Part shown: positions 1 to 7,195 of the stretch, in pieces
Position numbering within the stretch: the stretch's first letter is position 1
Layout of the letters: each line of letters opens with the position of its first letter
From: Gammaproteobacteria bacterium
GTDB taxonomy: Bacteria > Pseudomonadota > Gammaproteobacteria > Pseudomonadales > Azotimanducaceae
DNA length: 8,418 nucleotides
NCBI GenBank assembly: GCA_009839405.1
Contig: VXPR01000168.1
Coordinates: forward strand, 1 to 8,418
Direction: 5' to 3'
Notes under the pieces: model-generated
What the model was told of the DNA's origin: nothing
What the model saw: the letters and a program-made list of their open reading frames with translations, nothing else
The model's database searches: none
Translations under genes and position numbers: made by a program

Positions 1-30
1 ACCCCTCGCTACGCTCGGCGTCTGGCCCCA
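1..30. repeat. Partial REP-like palindrome at the window edge
   Basis: Positions 2-5 (CCCC), the spacer TCGCTACGCTC (6-16) and GGCGTCTGGCCCC (17-29) look like the right part of a palindromic unit of the form GGGG(T/C)CAGAC(C/G)CC - spacer - GG(C/G)GTCTG(A/G)CCCC. That form is familiar from REP-type elements associated with Y1 (IS200-like/RAYT) transposases in Gammaproteobacteria. Only ACCCC (1-5) of the left arm lies in the window; it pairs with GGCGT (17-21) with one mismatch. The left arm would have to lie just outside the window. The assignment is an inference from a partial element. Confidence 0.3.
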
Positions 31-52
31 GCCCCCACCTCCCTATGACCTC

Positions 53-90
53 GCGTCGCAGAATGCCACTTGCGTGGCTTTCTGCGGCGC
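53..90 (-). terminator. Strong imperfect hairpin just after yhdP
   Basis: Seen in sequence: six bases after the yhdP stop an almost perfect inverted repeat spans 38 bases. On the minus strand the core is GCCAC-GCAA-GTGGC (78-65). After an A/A mismatch the stem continues with CGCAGAA (86-80) against TTCTGCG (63-57), and after a C/A mismatch with GCG (90-88) against CGC (55-53). That makes 15 paired positions in total. The loop GCAA closed by C-G is a GNRA tetraloop only when the minus strand is transcribed, the direction of the operon. No U-tract follows, so it is not a classical intrinsic terminator. It may be a 3'-end stabilising hairpin, part of a Rho-dependent end, or a dispersed palindrome. 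Confidence 0.45.
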
Positions 91-96
91 AAGCTC

Positions 97-3000
97 CTAG
101 CGGGCTGAGGTTTCCATTAAAGCAGCATCGGCGGGTGCAGACATCGGTTCCTCGACGGCTTCGGGCGCTGCGGTGCCTTCGATGTCCTCGGCGAATATGG
201 AGACGAAGTCCACTTCCGGCTCGTCGTAGGTGCCGCCAATGCGGTACTTGCCGCTCGTGAGACGGCTGAGCGGCTCGCGCAGGAGCTGGCCGCCAACCAG
301 CACGCCCACCGCACCGGCTGGGTTCGCGAGGGCGATGAAGGCCGCGTACCAAGGCAGGCTCTGGTGCAGGGGGAGCGTGACGATCATCTCGTTGTCGAGT
401 TCGCCGGTGTCGAGATCGACCGTGCCGTTGATGCGGAAGCTTGAACCCGTGCCGGCAATGCTCGCCGGCTCCTCGAAGCGGACCAGTCCGTCGTCGAGGG
501 CGAGCTGCATACGCACCTCGTCGAAGCCGATGCCCTCGCCGAAGACGTCGGAGAAGTCGAGGTTGAGGCGCTTGGCAATGGTCCAGAAGTTGACCAGGCT
601 CATGATGCGCGTGGCACCGGAACCGGTGTCGACATCCACGAAGCGGCCGCTGTCGAGATCGAGGCTGGCGGCTCCGGAAAGGTGGGCGAGATTGAACATG
701 AGCGGCGAGCCGGGCCACGACAGCCGCCCCTGCATGGCAAACGACTCGCTCTCCACGCTCGGCGCGAAGTCCCACTGCGGCAGCACCTCGGCGACGTTGC
801 CGGCACGAACGACCCCGACGAACTCCGTCGTGTTGCTCGCCCGCGACCAATGCAGCGGCTCCGTCACCTCCACCTCGAGGCCCCGCACCTCGGCCGAGAG
901 GTCCACCAGCGCAACACCCTCGGCGTTCCTGCGCAGGTTGAAGCGCCAACTGCCGTAGTCGTCCTTTCCGACGTGGACGCTTTGGATGTTTACGTCGGCA
1001 TCTGGCAGGTCGTCCATGACGGCCACGGTGAGCGGGTCGGATTCGTCCTCCTCTTCGCCGGCCGGCAGGTGAATCGATGCCAGGTTCACTTGCCAGGGGG
1101 CATCGCCGGTGCGGGCAAAGGTCCCCTTTGCCTCATGCGACTGCAGCGCGAACGTCGACTCGCTGCCGATGGTTTGGCCGGAAACCACCACGTCGTCGAG
1201 CGCGAACTGGCCGAGGTCCAGGCGCGCAAGGCGCAATTCCCTTGCCTCCCAGTCTGGCAGCGCGGCAATCGCCTCCGCCGCGAAGGGCACGGCCCCGAGC
1301 GAGCCTCGAATGATGACGCGGTCGGCGGTGGCGTCCGCAATGGGTGCCGGAGTGCCTATGCCCAGTGCGCCCCGCTGCAGTCCGTCGTCTACGACATGCA
1401 GCCAGCCAGAAAGGGCAAGCTCGTCGCCGCCGGCCGTTGCCGTGGATGCTGCCTCACCGGTCGATTCGCGCGCCCCGGGGTCATTCGCATAGCGCAAGTT
1501 GACGGCGCGGTAGCCGTCGAGCAGTTGTGCAGTCAAGTGCAGTTCCCGTGCCGTCTCCGCTGGCTTGCCAAGGGGCGCCGGCAAGTCCAGCGCAACGCCC
1601 TGGAGGTCGCTGTGCACCGTCAGTTCAGGCGCCCTGCCGGCCTCGGGGAAGGCGGTGAACGTGGCATGAAAGCCGGCCTCGCCCGCCGCGACCGGCGGCG
1701 GCTCGACCTCGAGCAGTGCCGCCGCATCTCGAACGCTGGCAACGCCGCGCACGTCGAAGCGGATGGCGTGGTCGCCCCCATCGCCTTGGGTCTCGCTGGC
1801 GACGACCATCGTCACCGGCTTGCCGAACAGCTCTCCCGCAAGGCCGTCGGCGCGGGCAACATCGGGCAGACGCAGCGCGACCTGTCCGACCATGTCATCG
1901 AAGGCAAGGCCAAGGTTGGCGAGGTTGATGTCCGTACGCATGAGGTCCAGCTCGATGTCGAGGGCCTGTTCGATCGGCGAGGAGTCTCGCACCTGCTGGC
2001 CGAGCGGGATGGCGAGCGAGGCCGTCACGGCGACGTTGCCGGTCGCGCTCCACTCGTCGTGCAGGAAGTCCGGGCGGTGCTGTTCCGGCATGGCGCGCAG
2101 GAACGCGAGTAGTTGGCCGGCGTCGTGCTCGGCGGCGAAGCGAACCCGGACGAGGTTGCCCGACGGTGGCACGCGTACATCCGCCGACTCGAGCCGCGCA
2201 TCGAACACCGTCGCATCGCCCTGCACCGCGACTCCGCCCGGCGTGATGGCGACGCGACCATCGAAGTCCCGCGCTTCGGGCCATTCCGGGTCATACGCCA
2301 CGGTCGCGTCCTGCACGCTCGCCCCAAGTTCAAACCGACGCGAGAGCAAGCCGTGAACCGGTCGGGCGCGGCTGTGCCACAGCAACCGGCCATTGCGCAG
2401 CACGCCGCCGCCGACAGCGCTCCGTAGCCAGTTGCGTGTCGCCGCCGGCAGCGTGCGTGGGATGTAGGAGAAGGCCGATGCCACTTCGGCGCGATCGATG
2501 CCTCCTTCAATCAGCACCCGTGTCTCGCCCTCGCCGCCATCGTGGGCAAGGGCGAAGCCACCCCGAGCCTGCACATCGGCGGTGGCGACTTCGACGCCCG
2601 ATCCGCGCAAACGCAGGTGGCCGTCCCCCACCCAAAAGGTGAGTTCGCCCACCGCACGCTGCAGCCGCCAGGATTCGGCGAAATGGTCCGTGAAGCCGAT
2701 TTCGAGGCCATCGTGCGCTCGCACCCCGACACGCGCCGCACCCTCTTCCACCACGCCGACCAGGCGGCCGTCCGCGCCTACCACCGCCGGTGCACCGCGA
2801 TAGCCCGCCAAGCGAACGTCCTCCACCTGCGCCATCCAGGCGAGGCTGCCGTCGGCGGTCAAGCGAGCCCGCACCGCGCGCAGGCGCCCCGAGGGTGCGG
2901 GTCCTCGCAGCCATGCCGCGGCAGCGTGCGGGCCGAGGACCAGCGCGCCCATGCGCGCCAACTCGGCAAGGTTCAGTTCCGGGCTCCAGATGTCGATCCC

Positions 3001-3894
3001 GTCTCCATCGATGGCAAAGCCACCGCCAAGCGCCATCGACTCATTGCCGATAGTCACGCGGATCTGATCGATGCGGCCCCGCCGGCGTTCGCCTTCGCCT
3101 CCGGCAACGCTCCACGCCGAAAGTTGCGCGGCTAGGTCAACGGCCCCGCCGGGTGTTTGCGCATCGTTCACGTCGAGGCGAAGGCGCGCCTGCCCCGAGC
3201 CCTCGTCCCGACGCCAGGTGCCAATGGCGTTGATCTCGGCGCCGCCCGCCAGCGGTAGTGCATCGGTGGCAAAACGAGAGGCGATCAGGCGCCCGTGGCC
3301 ATCACCGCCGCTCCTCACCTCCCCCTCCACGAGCAGGCCGCAACTGTCGCAGGCATCCGGCGGCGTCAGGGTCAACGACAGTAGGTGGCGGTTGTTGTAG
3401 TTGCTGCCGAGCCAGGCGAGCCGCCCGAGTTCCTGCACCTGCCCCGCCTCAAACATGCGCAGGCGCAACGTCACCCTGACTGCGTCGCTGTACGCGGCAA
3501 GGGTGGCAAAGTCGAAGTCGAGCGGCTGCGTGGCTCCCCGCAAGCGCCAGCCCTGCCCGTGCCGTTCGAAATCGATGGTGCCGTCCGCCACCGCAAGGTG
3601 ACGCGCAACGACGCGGTTTCGCCAAAGGCTCTCCAGGATGTCTAGCTCGAAGCGCACGTCGTGGAGTTCGCCCGACGCAAAGCGAAGGTGCCGCACCGAA
3701 AAGCCCGGGTTGATGCCGTGCCATCGCCCTTCGATGCCGTGCGCCTCGGCGCCCACGTCTTCGAGCCAGGCGTTGAGTTCCGGTTCGAAGGCCGGCAGCA
3801 GGGACACGGCGGCGCGGCCGGCAAGCTGCGTCAGCGCCAGCAACACGGCCACCGCCATAGCCGTGGCGACAATGGGCGCCAGCGTCCACTTCAT
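97..3894 (-). CDS. yhdP: YhdP family AsmA-like envelope protein (DUF3971 / TIGR02099)
   Basis: YhdP is a very large AsmA-like protein anchored in the inner membrane whose periplasmic beta-rich body is thought to bridge to the outer membrane. In E. coli it acts with TamB and YdbH in phospholipid transport. The product is 1265 aa, almost exactly the length of the E. coli protein. An N-terminal membrane anchor lies at about residues 5-27, followed by FEPELNAWLEDVGAEAHGIEG (36-56), typical of the family start. The middle is a long run of alternating beta-strand-like segments (DUF3971-like). The last 200 residues form the AsmA-like C-terminus, with RIMSLVNFWTIAKRLNLDFS, FGEGIGFDEVR, GTVDLDTGELDNEM, NPAGAVGVLVGGQLL and KYRIGGTYDEPEVDFV. 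The start is ATG at 3894, overlapping the rng TGA as ATGA, with GGAG seven bases upstream. The frame is open 21 more codons to a TTG, but that adds only a poly-arginine stretch from the rng zinc-link region. It ends with TAG. A CxxC pair (C182, C185) is present. Confidence 0.95.
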   Translation of the reverse strand: MKWTLAPIVATAMAVAVLLALTQLAGRAAVSLLPAFEPELNAWLEDVGAEAHGIEGRWHGINPGFSVRHLRFASGELHDVRFELDILESLWRNRVVARHLAVADGTIDFERHGQGWRLRGATQPLDFDFATLAAYSDAVRVTLRLRMFEAGQVQELGRLAWLGSNYNNRHLLSLTLTPPDACDSCGLLVEGEVRSGGDGHGRLIASRFATDALPLAGGAEINAIGTWRRDEGSGQARLRLDVNDAQTPGGAVDLAAQLSAWSVAGGEGERRRGRIDQIRVTIGNESMALGGGFAIDGDGIDIWSPELNLAELARMGALVLGPHAAAAWLRGPAPSGRLRAVRARLTADGSLAWMAQVEDVRLAGYRGAPAVVGADGRLVGVVEEGAARVGVRAHDGLEIGFTDHFAESWRLQRAVGELTFWVGDGHLRLRGSGVEVATADVQARGGFALAHDGGEGETRVLIEGGIDRAEVASAFSYIPRTLPAATRNWLRSAVGGGVLRNGRLLWHSRARPVHGLLSRRFELGASVQDATVAYDPEWPEARDFDGRVAITPGGVAVQGDATVFDARLESADVRVPPSGNLVRVRFAAEHDAGQLLAFLRAMPEQHRPDFLHDEWSATGNVAVTASLAIPLGQQVRDSSPIEQALDIELDLMRTDINLANLGLAFDDMVGQVALRLPDVARADGLAGELFGKPVTMVVASETQGDGGDHAIRFDVRGVASVRDAAALLEVEPPPVAAGEAGFHATFTAFPEAGRAPELTVHSDLQGVALDLPAPLGKPAETARELHLTAQLLDGYRAVNLRYANDPGARESTGEAASTATAGGDELALSGWLHVVDDGLQRGALGIGTPAPIADATADRVIIRGSLGAVPFAAEAIAALPDWEARELRLARLDLGQFALDDVVVSGQTIGSESTFALQSHEAKGTFARTGDAPWQVNLASIHLPAGEEEDESDPLTVAVMDDLPDADVNIQSVHVGKDDYGSWRFNLRRNAEGVALVDLSAEVRGLEVEVTEPLHWSRASNTTEFVGVVRAGNVAEVLPQWDFAPSVESESFAMQGRLSWPGSPLMFNLAHLSGAASLDLDSGRFVDVDTGSGATRIMSLVNFWTIAKRLNLDFSDVFGEGIGFDEVRMQLALDDGLVRFEEPASIAGTGSSFRINGTVDLDTGELDNEMIVTLPLHQSLPWYAAFIALANPAGAVGVLVGGQLLREPLSRLTSGKYRIGGTYDEPEVDFVSIFAEDIEGTAAPEAVEEPMSAPADAALMETSAR

Positions 3895-5156
3895 GCCGCC
3901 GCTCCGCCGACGGCGGCGTCGGCGCGCCTTCGGCCCTTGCCGTGACAGACCGGACAACGCCGTTCAAGCTGCTCGGCGAGGCTGGGCCCGCGGCGGCGGC
4001 GACTAAGCTCGACCAATCCCAAGGGCGACATGCCCGAGACGCGAGTCGCGGCAGGGTCGTCTGCCAAGCCCGCACGCAATGCGTCCAGCACTTCTCGCCG
4101 GTGCCTGCGGCTCGGCATCTCGACGAAGTCGATGACGACGATGCCGCCGACGTTGCGCCGTCGCAGCTCCCGCGACAAGGCCTCGGCCGCCTCGCGATTG
4201 ACGCATGCCACATCGTCGTCGCCGGCCACGGCAAAGGCGCCGGAATTGACGTCCACCGTGGTCATCGCCTCGGTGGCTTCGATGACGATATGACCGCCGC
4301 AGGGCAGCGCCACGCGGGGTTCGAGCGCCGCATCGATGGCGCGCTCAACCCCGGCGGACTCGAACAGCGGCGGCGGACCCTCATGCAGGGAAAGGCGGGA
4401 GGCCAGTTCCGGGGCGTGTTGGCGCATGTAACGTTGGATTTCTCCAAACGTGCTTGGTTCGTTCACCGTCACTGCACCTTCGTTCGGTGCCAGGTCGCGC
4501 ACTGCCCGGAGCGGCAGGGGCAGATCTTGATGCAGCACCTCGCCGACGCGGACACGCCCTCGCGCCTCCTCGACGTCAGCCCAGAGCGACAGCAGACCTC
4601 CGAGCTCCGCCTCGATAGCGTCCCCTCCTGCGCCCAGGGCAGCGCTGCGGATGATGCAGCCGTGGGACGTGCCGAGGGACTCGCGTGCCCCTTGCGTCAG
4701 GGCCCTGAGGCGCCCTTGTTCGTCGGCGTCGCCGATGCGCTGTGAAATCGCCACGCGGTCCTGACCCGGAAGGAGCGCCAAGCGCCGCCCTGGCAGGGTC
4801 GGCCGCATGGACAGGCGCGCGCCCTTGTCCCGCACGGGGTCGCGGATCACCTGCACCAGCACGTACTCGCCGACGTGCAGCGCATCGGCGATGGCGCGGC
4901 CCGCCATTGGGGTCTCGCGCACATGCAGCATGCCAGGCCTTTCGAGCCCCAGTTCCACAAACGCGGCCTTGAGGCCTGGAACCACCCGCCGCACCCGGCC
5001 GCGGCGAATGCTGCCGACGAGACTCGGCGCGTCGGCTCGCTCGATCTGCACCTCGACGACCGCTTCGCTCAGCCCGTCTTGACCGTTGCCGGCCCCTTGC
5101 AGGAGCGCGACCCGCGCGTCACACCCGCGGTCCTCGATCAAGAGCCGCCCGGTCAC
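3891..5156 (-). CDS. rng: Ribonuclease G, lacking the C-terminal small domain
   Basis: RNase G (CafA) is a cytoplasmic, 5'-monophosphate-sensing endoribonuclease of the RNase E/G family that matures the 16S rRNA 5' end and cuts some mRNAs. From the GTG at 5156 the product is 421 aa. It has an S1 domain at about 35-115 (VGSIRRGRVRRVVPGLKAAFVELG), a 5'-sensor region with KGARL (111-115) and IIRSA (168-172), and the DNase I-like catalytic segment with TTVDVNSG (299-306; D302, N304) and GGIVVIDFVEM (337-347; D343). The zinc-link CPVCHGKG is at 401-408 (C401, C404). Only 13 residues follow it, against about 77 in E. coli RNase G (489 aa), so the small domain is missing. The GTG is chosen because family homology starts there (GRLLIEDR) and AGGG sits nine bases before it. 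An upstream GTG at 5261 would add 35 low-complexity basic residues and overlap maf. The TGA overlaps the yhdP ATG. Confidence 0.93.
   Translation of the reverse strand: MTGRLLIEDRGCDARVALLQGAGNGQDGLSEAVVEVQIERADAPSLVGSIRRGRVRRVVPGLKAAFVELGLERPGMLHVRETPMAGRAIADALHVGEYVLVQVIRDPVRDKGARLSMRPTLPGRRLALLPGQDRVAISQRIGDADEQGRLRALTQGARESLGTSHGCIIRSAALGAGGDAIEAELGGLLSLWADVEEARGRVRVGEVLHQDLPLPLRAVRDLAPNEGAVTVNEPSTFGEIQRYMRQHAPELASRLSLHEGPPPLFESAGVERAIDAALEPRVALPCGGHIVIEATEAMTTVDVNSGAFAVAGDDDVACVNREAAEALSRELRRRNVGGIVVIDFVEMPSRRHRREVLDALRAGLADDPAATRVSGMSPLGLVELSRRRRGPSLAEQLERRCPVCHGKGRRRADAAVGGAAA
3895..3917 (-). promoter_or_regulatory. GC hairpin holding the yhdP ribosome-binding site
   Basis: On the minus strand the 23 bases immediately before the yhdP ATG can fold. 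GCCGCCG (3917-3911) pairs with CGGCGGC (3901-3895), plus one T-G wobble, around a seven-base loop. The Shine-Dalgarno GGAG (3905-3902) runs from the loop into the stem, and the 3' arm fills the whole space between it and the start codon. The same bases encode the alanine/glycine-rich end of RNase G and its stop overlaps the ATG, so ribosomes finishing rng would melt the structure. The fold is seen in the sequence; a role in translational coupling is inferred and could be a by-product of GC-rich alanine codons. Confidence 0.4.
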
Positions 5157-5170
5157 TCGCCCTGGCCCTG
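5157..5170 (-). promoter_or_regulatory. Ribosome-binding region deciding the rng start
   Basis: On the minus strand two AGGG boxes precede the GTG at 5156: one at 5169-5166 with a nine-base spacer and one at 5163-5160 with a three-base spacer. The first is well placed for initiation. This, and the position of family homology, favour the GTG at 5156 over the GTG at 5261 inside the end of maf. Confidence 0.5.
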
Positions 5171-5226
5171 CAACTGACGGGCGCGGCAGTCGCTTCGCAA
5201 CCGCTGGCCTCCGGTTTGGCTTGCGC

Positions 5227-5883
5227 TCACGACTCCAGCTTCGAGCCCGCGCCGTTTCCACGGCGCTGCCTCCTAGCGCTGCGGAAACGCCAAGTTTCCA
5301 CGCCGAGTTCGGTGAGCAGCCGTTCGAGTTCGTCGAGCGGCAACCCGACGACGGCGCTCGGGCTGCCGTCTATGGCGCGCACGAAGATCGCGCCCAATCC
5401 TTGCAGGCCGTAGCCGCCGGCCTTGTCACACGGCTCGCCGGTAGCCCAGTAGGCCGCCATCTCGGGTTCAGGCACGTCGCGCAATGTCACGTGCGCTTCC
5501 GCCAAGGCCGTTCGGGAACGTTCCCCGGCAACCACCGCGACGCCGGTGAGCACCTGATGGCGCCGCCCAGCGAGGGTGCGGAACATGGTAAGGAAGTCGT
5601 CCCGACCGGTCGGCTTGCCAAAGACAACGCCACTCGGCGCCACAACCACGGTGTCGGCGCCCACCACCACGACCCGACGATCGTCCTGGACGGAGCATGC
5701 AGCCGCGCCGGCCACCGCCCGGGCCTTGCCGAGCGCGAGCCGCAGCACGAGTTCGCGGGGGGTCTCCCCAGGATGGGGGGTTTCGTCGATGTTCGCCGGC
5801 GAGATGCGAAAGTCGATTCCCGCCTGCCGCATCAGGTCTCGCCGACGGGCCGAGGCAGAGGCAAGCACGATGTGCGTGTTCAT
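5227..5883 (-). CDS. maf: Maf/YhdE-type nucleoside triphosphate pyrophosphatase (dTTPase/UTPase type)
   Basis: Maf proteins are cytoplasmic house-cleaning pyrophosphatases that hydrolyse canonical and modified NTPs to NMP and PPi; the YhdE subgroup prefers dTTP, UTP and modified uridine nucleotides. The product is 218 aa. Visible motifs are the N-terminal nucleotide loop LASASARRRDL (7-17), NIDETPHPGE (31-40), GADTVV (75-80), GKP (89-91), HQVLTGVAV (109-117) and EPCDKAGGYGLQGLGAIFV (150-168), followed by IDGSPSAVVGLPL (171-183). The DKAG-GYGLQG and GSPSAVVGLPL signatures match YhdE rather than YceF. The start is ATG at 5883, overlapping the mreD TGA as ATGA; only a weak GGTG lies upstream, so coupling to mreD is likely. 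The frame stays open far upstream through mreD, but that part is not Maf-like. The last 20 residues (RFRSARRQ... to KLES) form a basic tail beyond the usual end of the family (E. coli YhdE is 197 aa). Confidence 0.95.
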   Translation of the reverse strand: MNTHIVLASASARRRDLMRQAGIDFRISPANIDETPHPGETPRELVLRLALGKARAVAGAAACSVQDDRRVVVVGADTVVVAPSGVVFGKPTGRDDFLTMFRTLAGRRHQVLTGVAVVAGERSRTALAEAHVTLRDVPEPEMAAYWATGEPCDKAGGYGLQGLGAIFVRAIDGSPSAVVGLPLDELERLLTELGVETWRFRSARRQRRGNGAGSKLES

Positions 5884-6374
5884 CGCACCGGGAACCGTCG
5901 TCGCAAGGCTGCAAGCGCCAGCGCCAAGAGCGGGAACAAGAGCGCAGTGACGCCAGGCGCGGCGAGGAACCAGTACGACGGCGTGGTGCCGAGCGCGAGC
6001 ACCCGCGCCACCTCGCGCACGAGGGCCGCCAAGAGCAGGACCCCCAAGGCGACGCCAGCCCGCTGCAGCACCGAGTAGAGACGAATGCGCTCGTGCAGGA
6101 CGTGGCCGCTGAAGACGGCTCCGGCCATGCAAGCGCCGTTGAGGCCCAGCGGGTCGCCAACGAGGACATCGACCACGAAACCCAGCAGCCAAGCCTCCAC
6201 CAGCCCCGTCCGCTCGGAGGCGGCAAAGCTCCAATAGAACAACACGGCGACGATCCAGTCGGGGCGGAGGTGGCCGACCCAGTCGGGAACCGAGGCCGGA
6301 AGATGCACCACGCTCGCCAGCATGGCGACAAGCAAAGTCGCGAAGATCAGCCAGCCGCCGCGGCGAGGACTCAT
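5880..6374 (-). CDS. mreD: Rod shape-determining membrane protein MreD
   Basis: MreD is a polytopic inner-membrane partner of MreC in the elongasome. The product is 164 aa, normal for the family (E. coli 162), and very hydrophobic, with about five membrane segments at roughly residues 8-27, 38-53, 58-76, 80-97/103-125 and 133-157. Family-type motifs are RPDW at 37-40, just before the second helix, and the AWLLGFVVDVLVGDPLG stretch at 61-77, which resembles the AWLLGLLLDVL-type segment of MreD. The tail is basic (RRRFPVR), fitting a cytoplasmic C-terminus. The ATG overlaps the mreC stop as ATGA, and GAGGG at 6385-6381 gives a good ribosome site six bases upstream. The TGA stop overlaps the maf ATG in the same way. 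The call rests on topology, motifs and position, since the family is poorly conserved in sequence. Confidence 0.94.
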   Translation of the reverse strand: MSPRRGGWLIFATLLVAMLASVVHLPASVPDWVGHLRPDWIVAVLFYWSFAASERTGLVEAWLLGFVVDVLVGDPLGLNGACMAGAVFSGHVLHERIRLYSVLQRAGVALGVLLLAALVREVARVLALGTTPSYWFLAAPGVTALLFPLLALALAALRRRFPVR

Positions 6375-7195
6375 GCGTCGCCCTCACGCACCACCAGCAC
6401 GTGGCGGGAACGGTCGAGGGCCGCGCTCGGCATCGCCTCCACCCGGGCGAAGTCGTCGCCGGGGTCGCGTACCACCGACTGCACGATGCCCACGGGGTGG
6501 CCAAACGGAAAGCGTCCACCGAGACCGGAGCTCACGAGAAGGTCGCCCGGCACGATGTCGGACGCAATGGGCACGCTTTCCAGCATCAGACGGTCGAACG
6601 AGCCGGTGCCAGCGGCGATGGAGCGCAGGTTGCTGCGATTGACGTGCACCGGCACTGCGTGGGTGGTGTCAGAGATTAGCAGCACTCTGCTCGTGCTGGC
6701 CGCCGACTGCACCACCTGCCCGAACAATCCGCCGGAGTCCACCACCGCCTGCCCTGTGCTGACCGAATCGCCGAGCCCCTTGTCGATCACCACCTCGTGC
6801 CGGGCGGGATTGGGCAGGATGGCGATGATCTCCGCCACCAACACGCCCTCGGGCAGGCTTTCCGTGGAACCAAGCAACGCCCGCAGCCGGTCGTTTTCCG
6901 CCACAAGGCCCCGGTAGCGGCCGGCGGTTCGCCTGAGCTCGACGAGTTCCGTTTCGAGCCGTTCGACGTCGGCCCGCAGGCCAGCATGGGTGGAGAACAG
7001 CCGATCCATGCGACCGCCCAGGAGGTAAGGGGACTCGGCAACGTAGTAGAGGGGGGAGACTCCGCTAGTCAGTGCGCCACGCAAGGGCTTCAGGGTGGCT
7101 GTGCCGCCATCCACCGCGACCAGCGCGCCCGATGCGACGCAAAGCCCGGCCAAGACGTAGCCGGAAATGCTTCTGCGAACAAACAGGCTCTTGAT
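6371..7195 (-). CDS. mreC: Cell shape-determining protein MreC (start codon apparently ATC)
   Basis: MreC is a bitopic inner-membrane protein whose periplasmic domain links MreB filaments to PBP2 and the elongation synthases. From the chosen start the product is 274 aa. It has a basic N-terminus (KSLFVRRS), one membrane segment at about residues 11-29, a coiled coil at about 62-107 rich in Leu/Glu/Arg, then the beta-rich MreC domain with GLFGQVVQSA (156-165), TSRVLLISDTTHAVPV (168-183) and VSSGLGGRFPFGHPVG (221-236). These closely match E. coli MreC as I recall it. The nearest canonical in-frame start is TTG at 7153, but it would remove the basic residues and part of the membrane segment and has no ribosome site. 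Reading upstream, IKSLFVRRS lines up with the E. coli start MKPIFSRGP, putting an ATC codon (7195-7193) exactly at the initiation position. A weak GGGTG (7205-7201) sits five bases before it. The identity is certain; the start is not. The stop TGA overlaps the mreD ATG. Confidence 0.93.
   Translation of the reverse strand: MKSLFVRRSISGYVLAGLCVASGALVAVDGGTATLKPLRGALTSGVSPLYYVAESPYLLGGRMDRLFSTHAGLRADVERLETELVELRRTAGRYRGLVAENDRLRALLGSTESLPEGVLVAEIIAILPNPARHEVVIDKGLGDSVSTGQAVVDSGGLFGQVVQSAASTSRVLLISDTTHAVPVHVNRSNLRSIAAGTGSFDRLMLESVPIASDIVPGDLLVSSGLGGRFPFGHPVGIVQSVVRDPGDDFARVEAMPSAALDRSRHVLVVREGDA

Noticed and set aside
1..48. Start of a tldD-like gene downstream of yhdP on the minus strand
   Set aside because: GGGAGGTG at 43-36 looks like a ribosome site, but the only nearby start (GTG) meets a stop within ten codons, so no gene start is visible in the window.
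682..2112. 476-codon open frame on the plus strand inside yhdP
   Set aside because: It is a mirror frame of high-GC coding DNA. The product has no recognisable fold, and the opposite frame is an intact, family-length YhdP.
3895..3957. Upstream TTG start for yhdP giving a poly-arginine N-terminus
   Set aside because: It would read through the rng zinc-link codons in another frame. The ATG at 3894 has a ribosome site, the ATGA overlap and the family start.
5086..6078. 330-codon plus-strand open frame opposite maf and the start of rng
   Set aside because: It is a mirror frame crossing gene borders without respecting them, with no family signal.
5884..6519. Upstream extension of the maf frame through mreD into mreC
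   Set aside because: The frame is open by GC bias only. Maf homology starts at MNTHIVLAS, where the ATG overlaps the mreD stop.
5697..6917. 406-codon plus-strand open frame across maf, mreD and mreC
   Set aside because: It spans three well-supported genes on the other strand, and its product is low-complexity and Arg/Ser/Pro-rich with no domain pattern.
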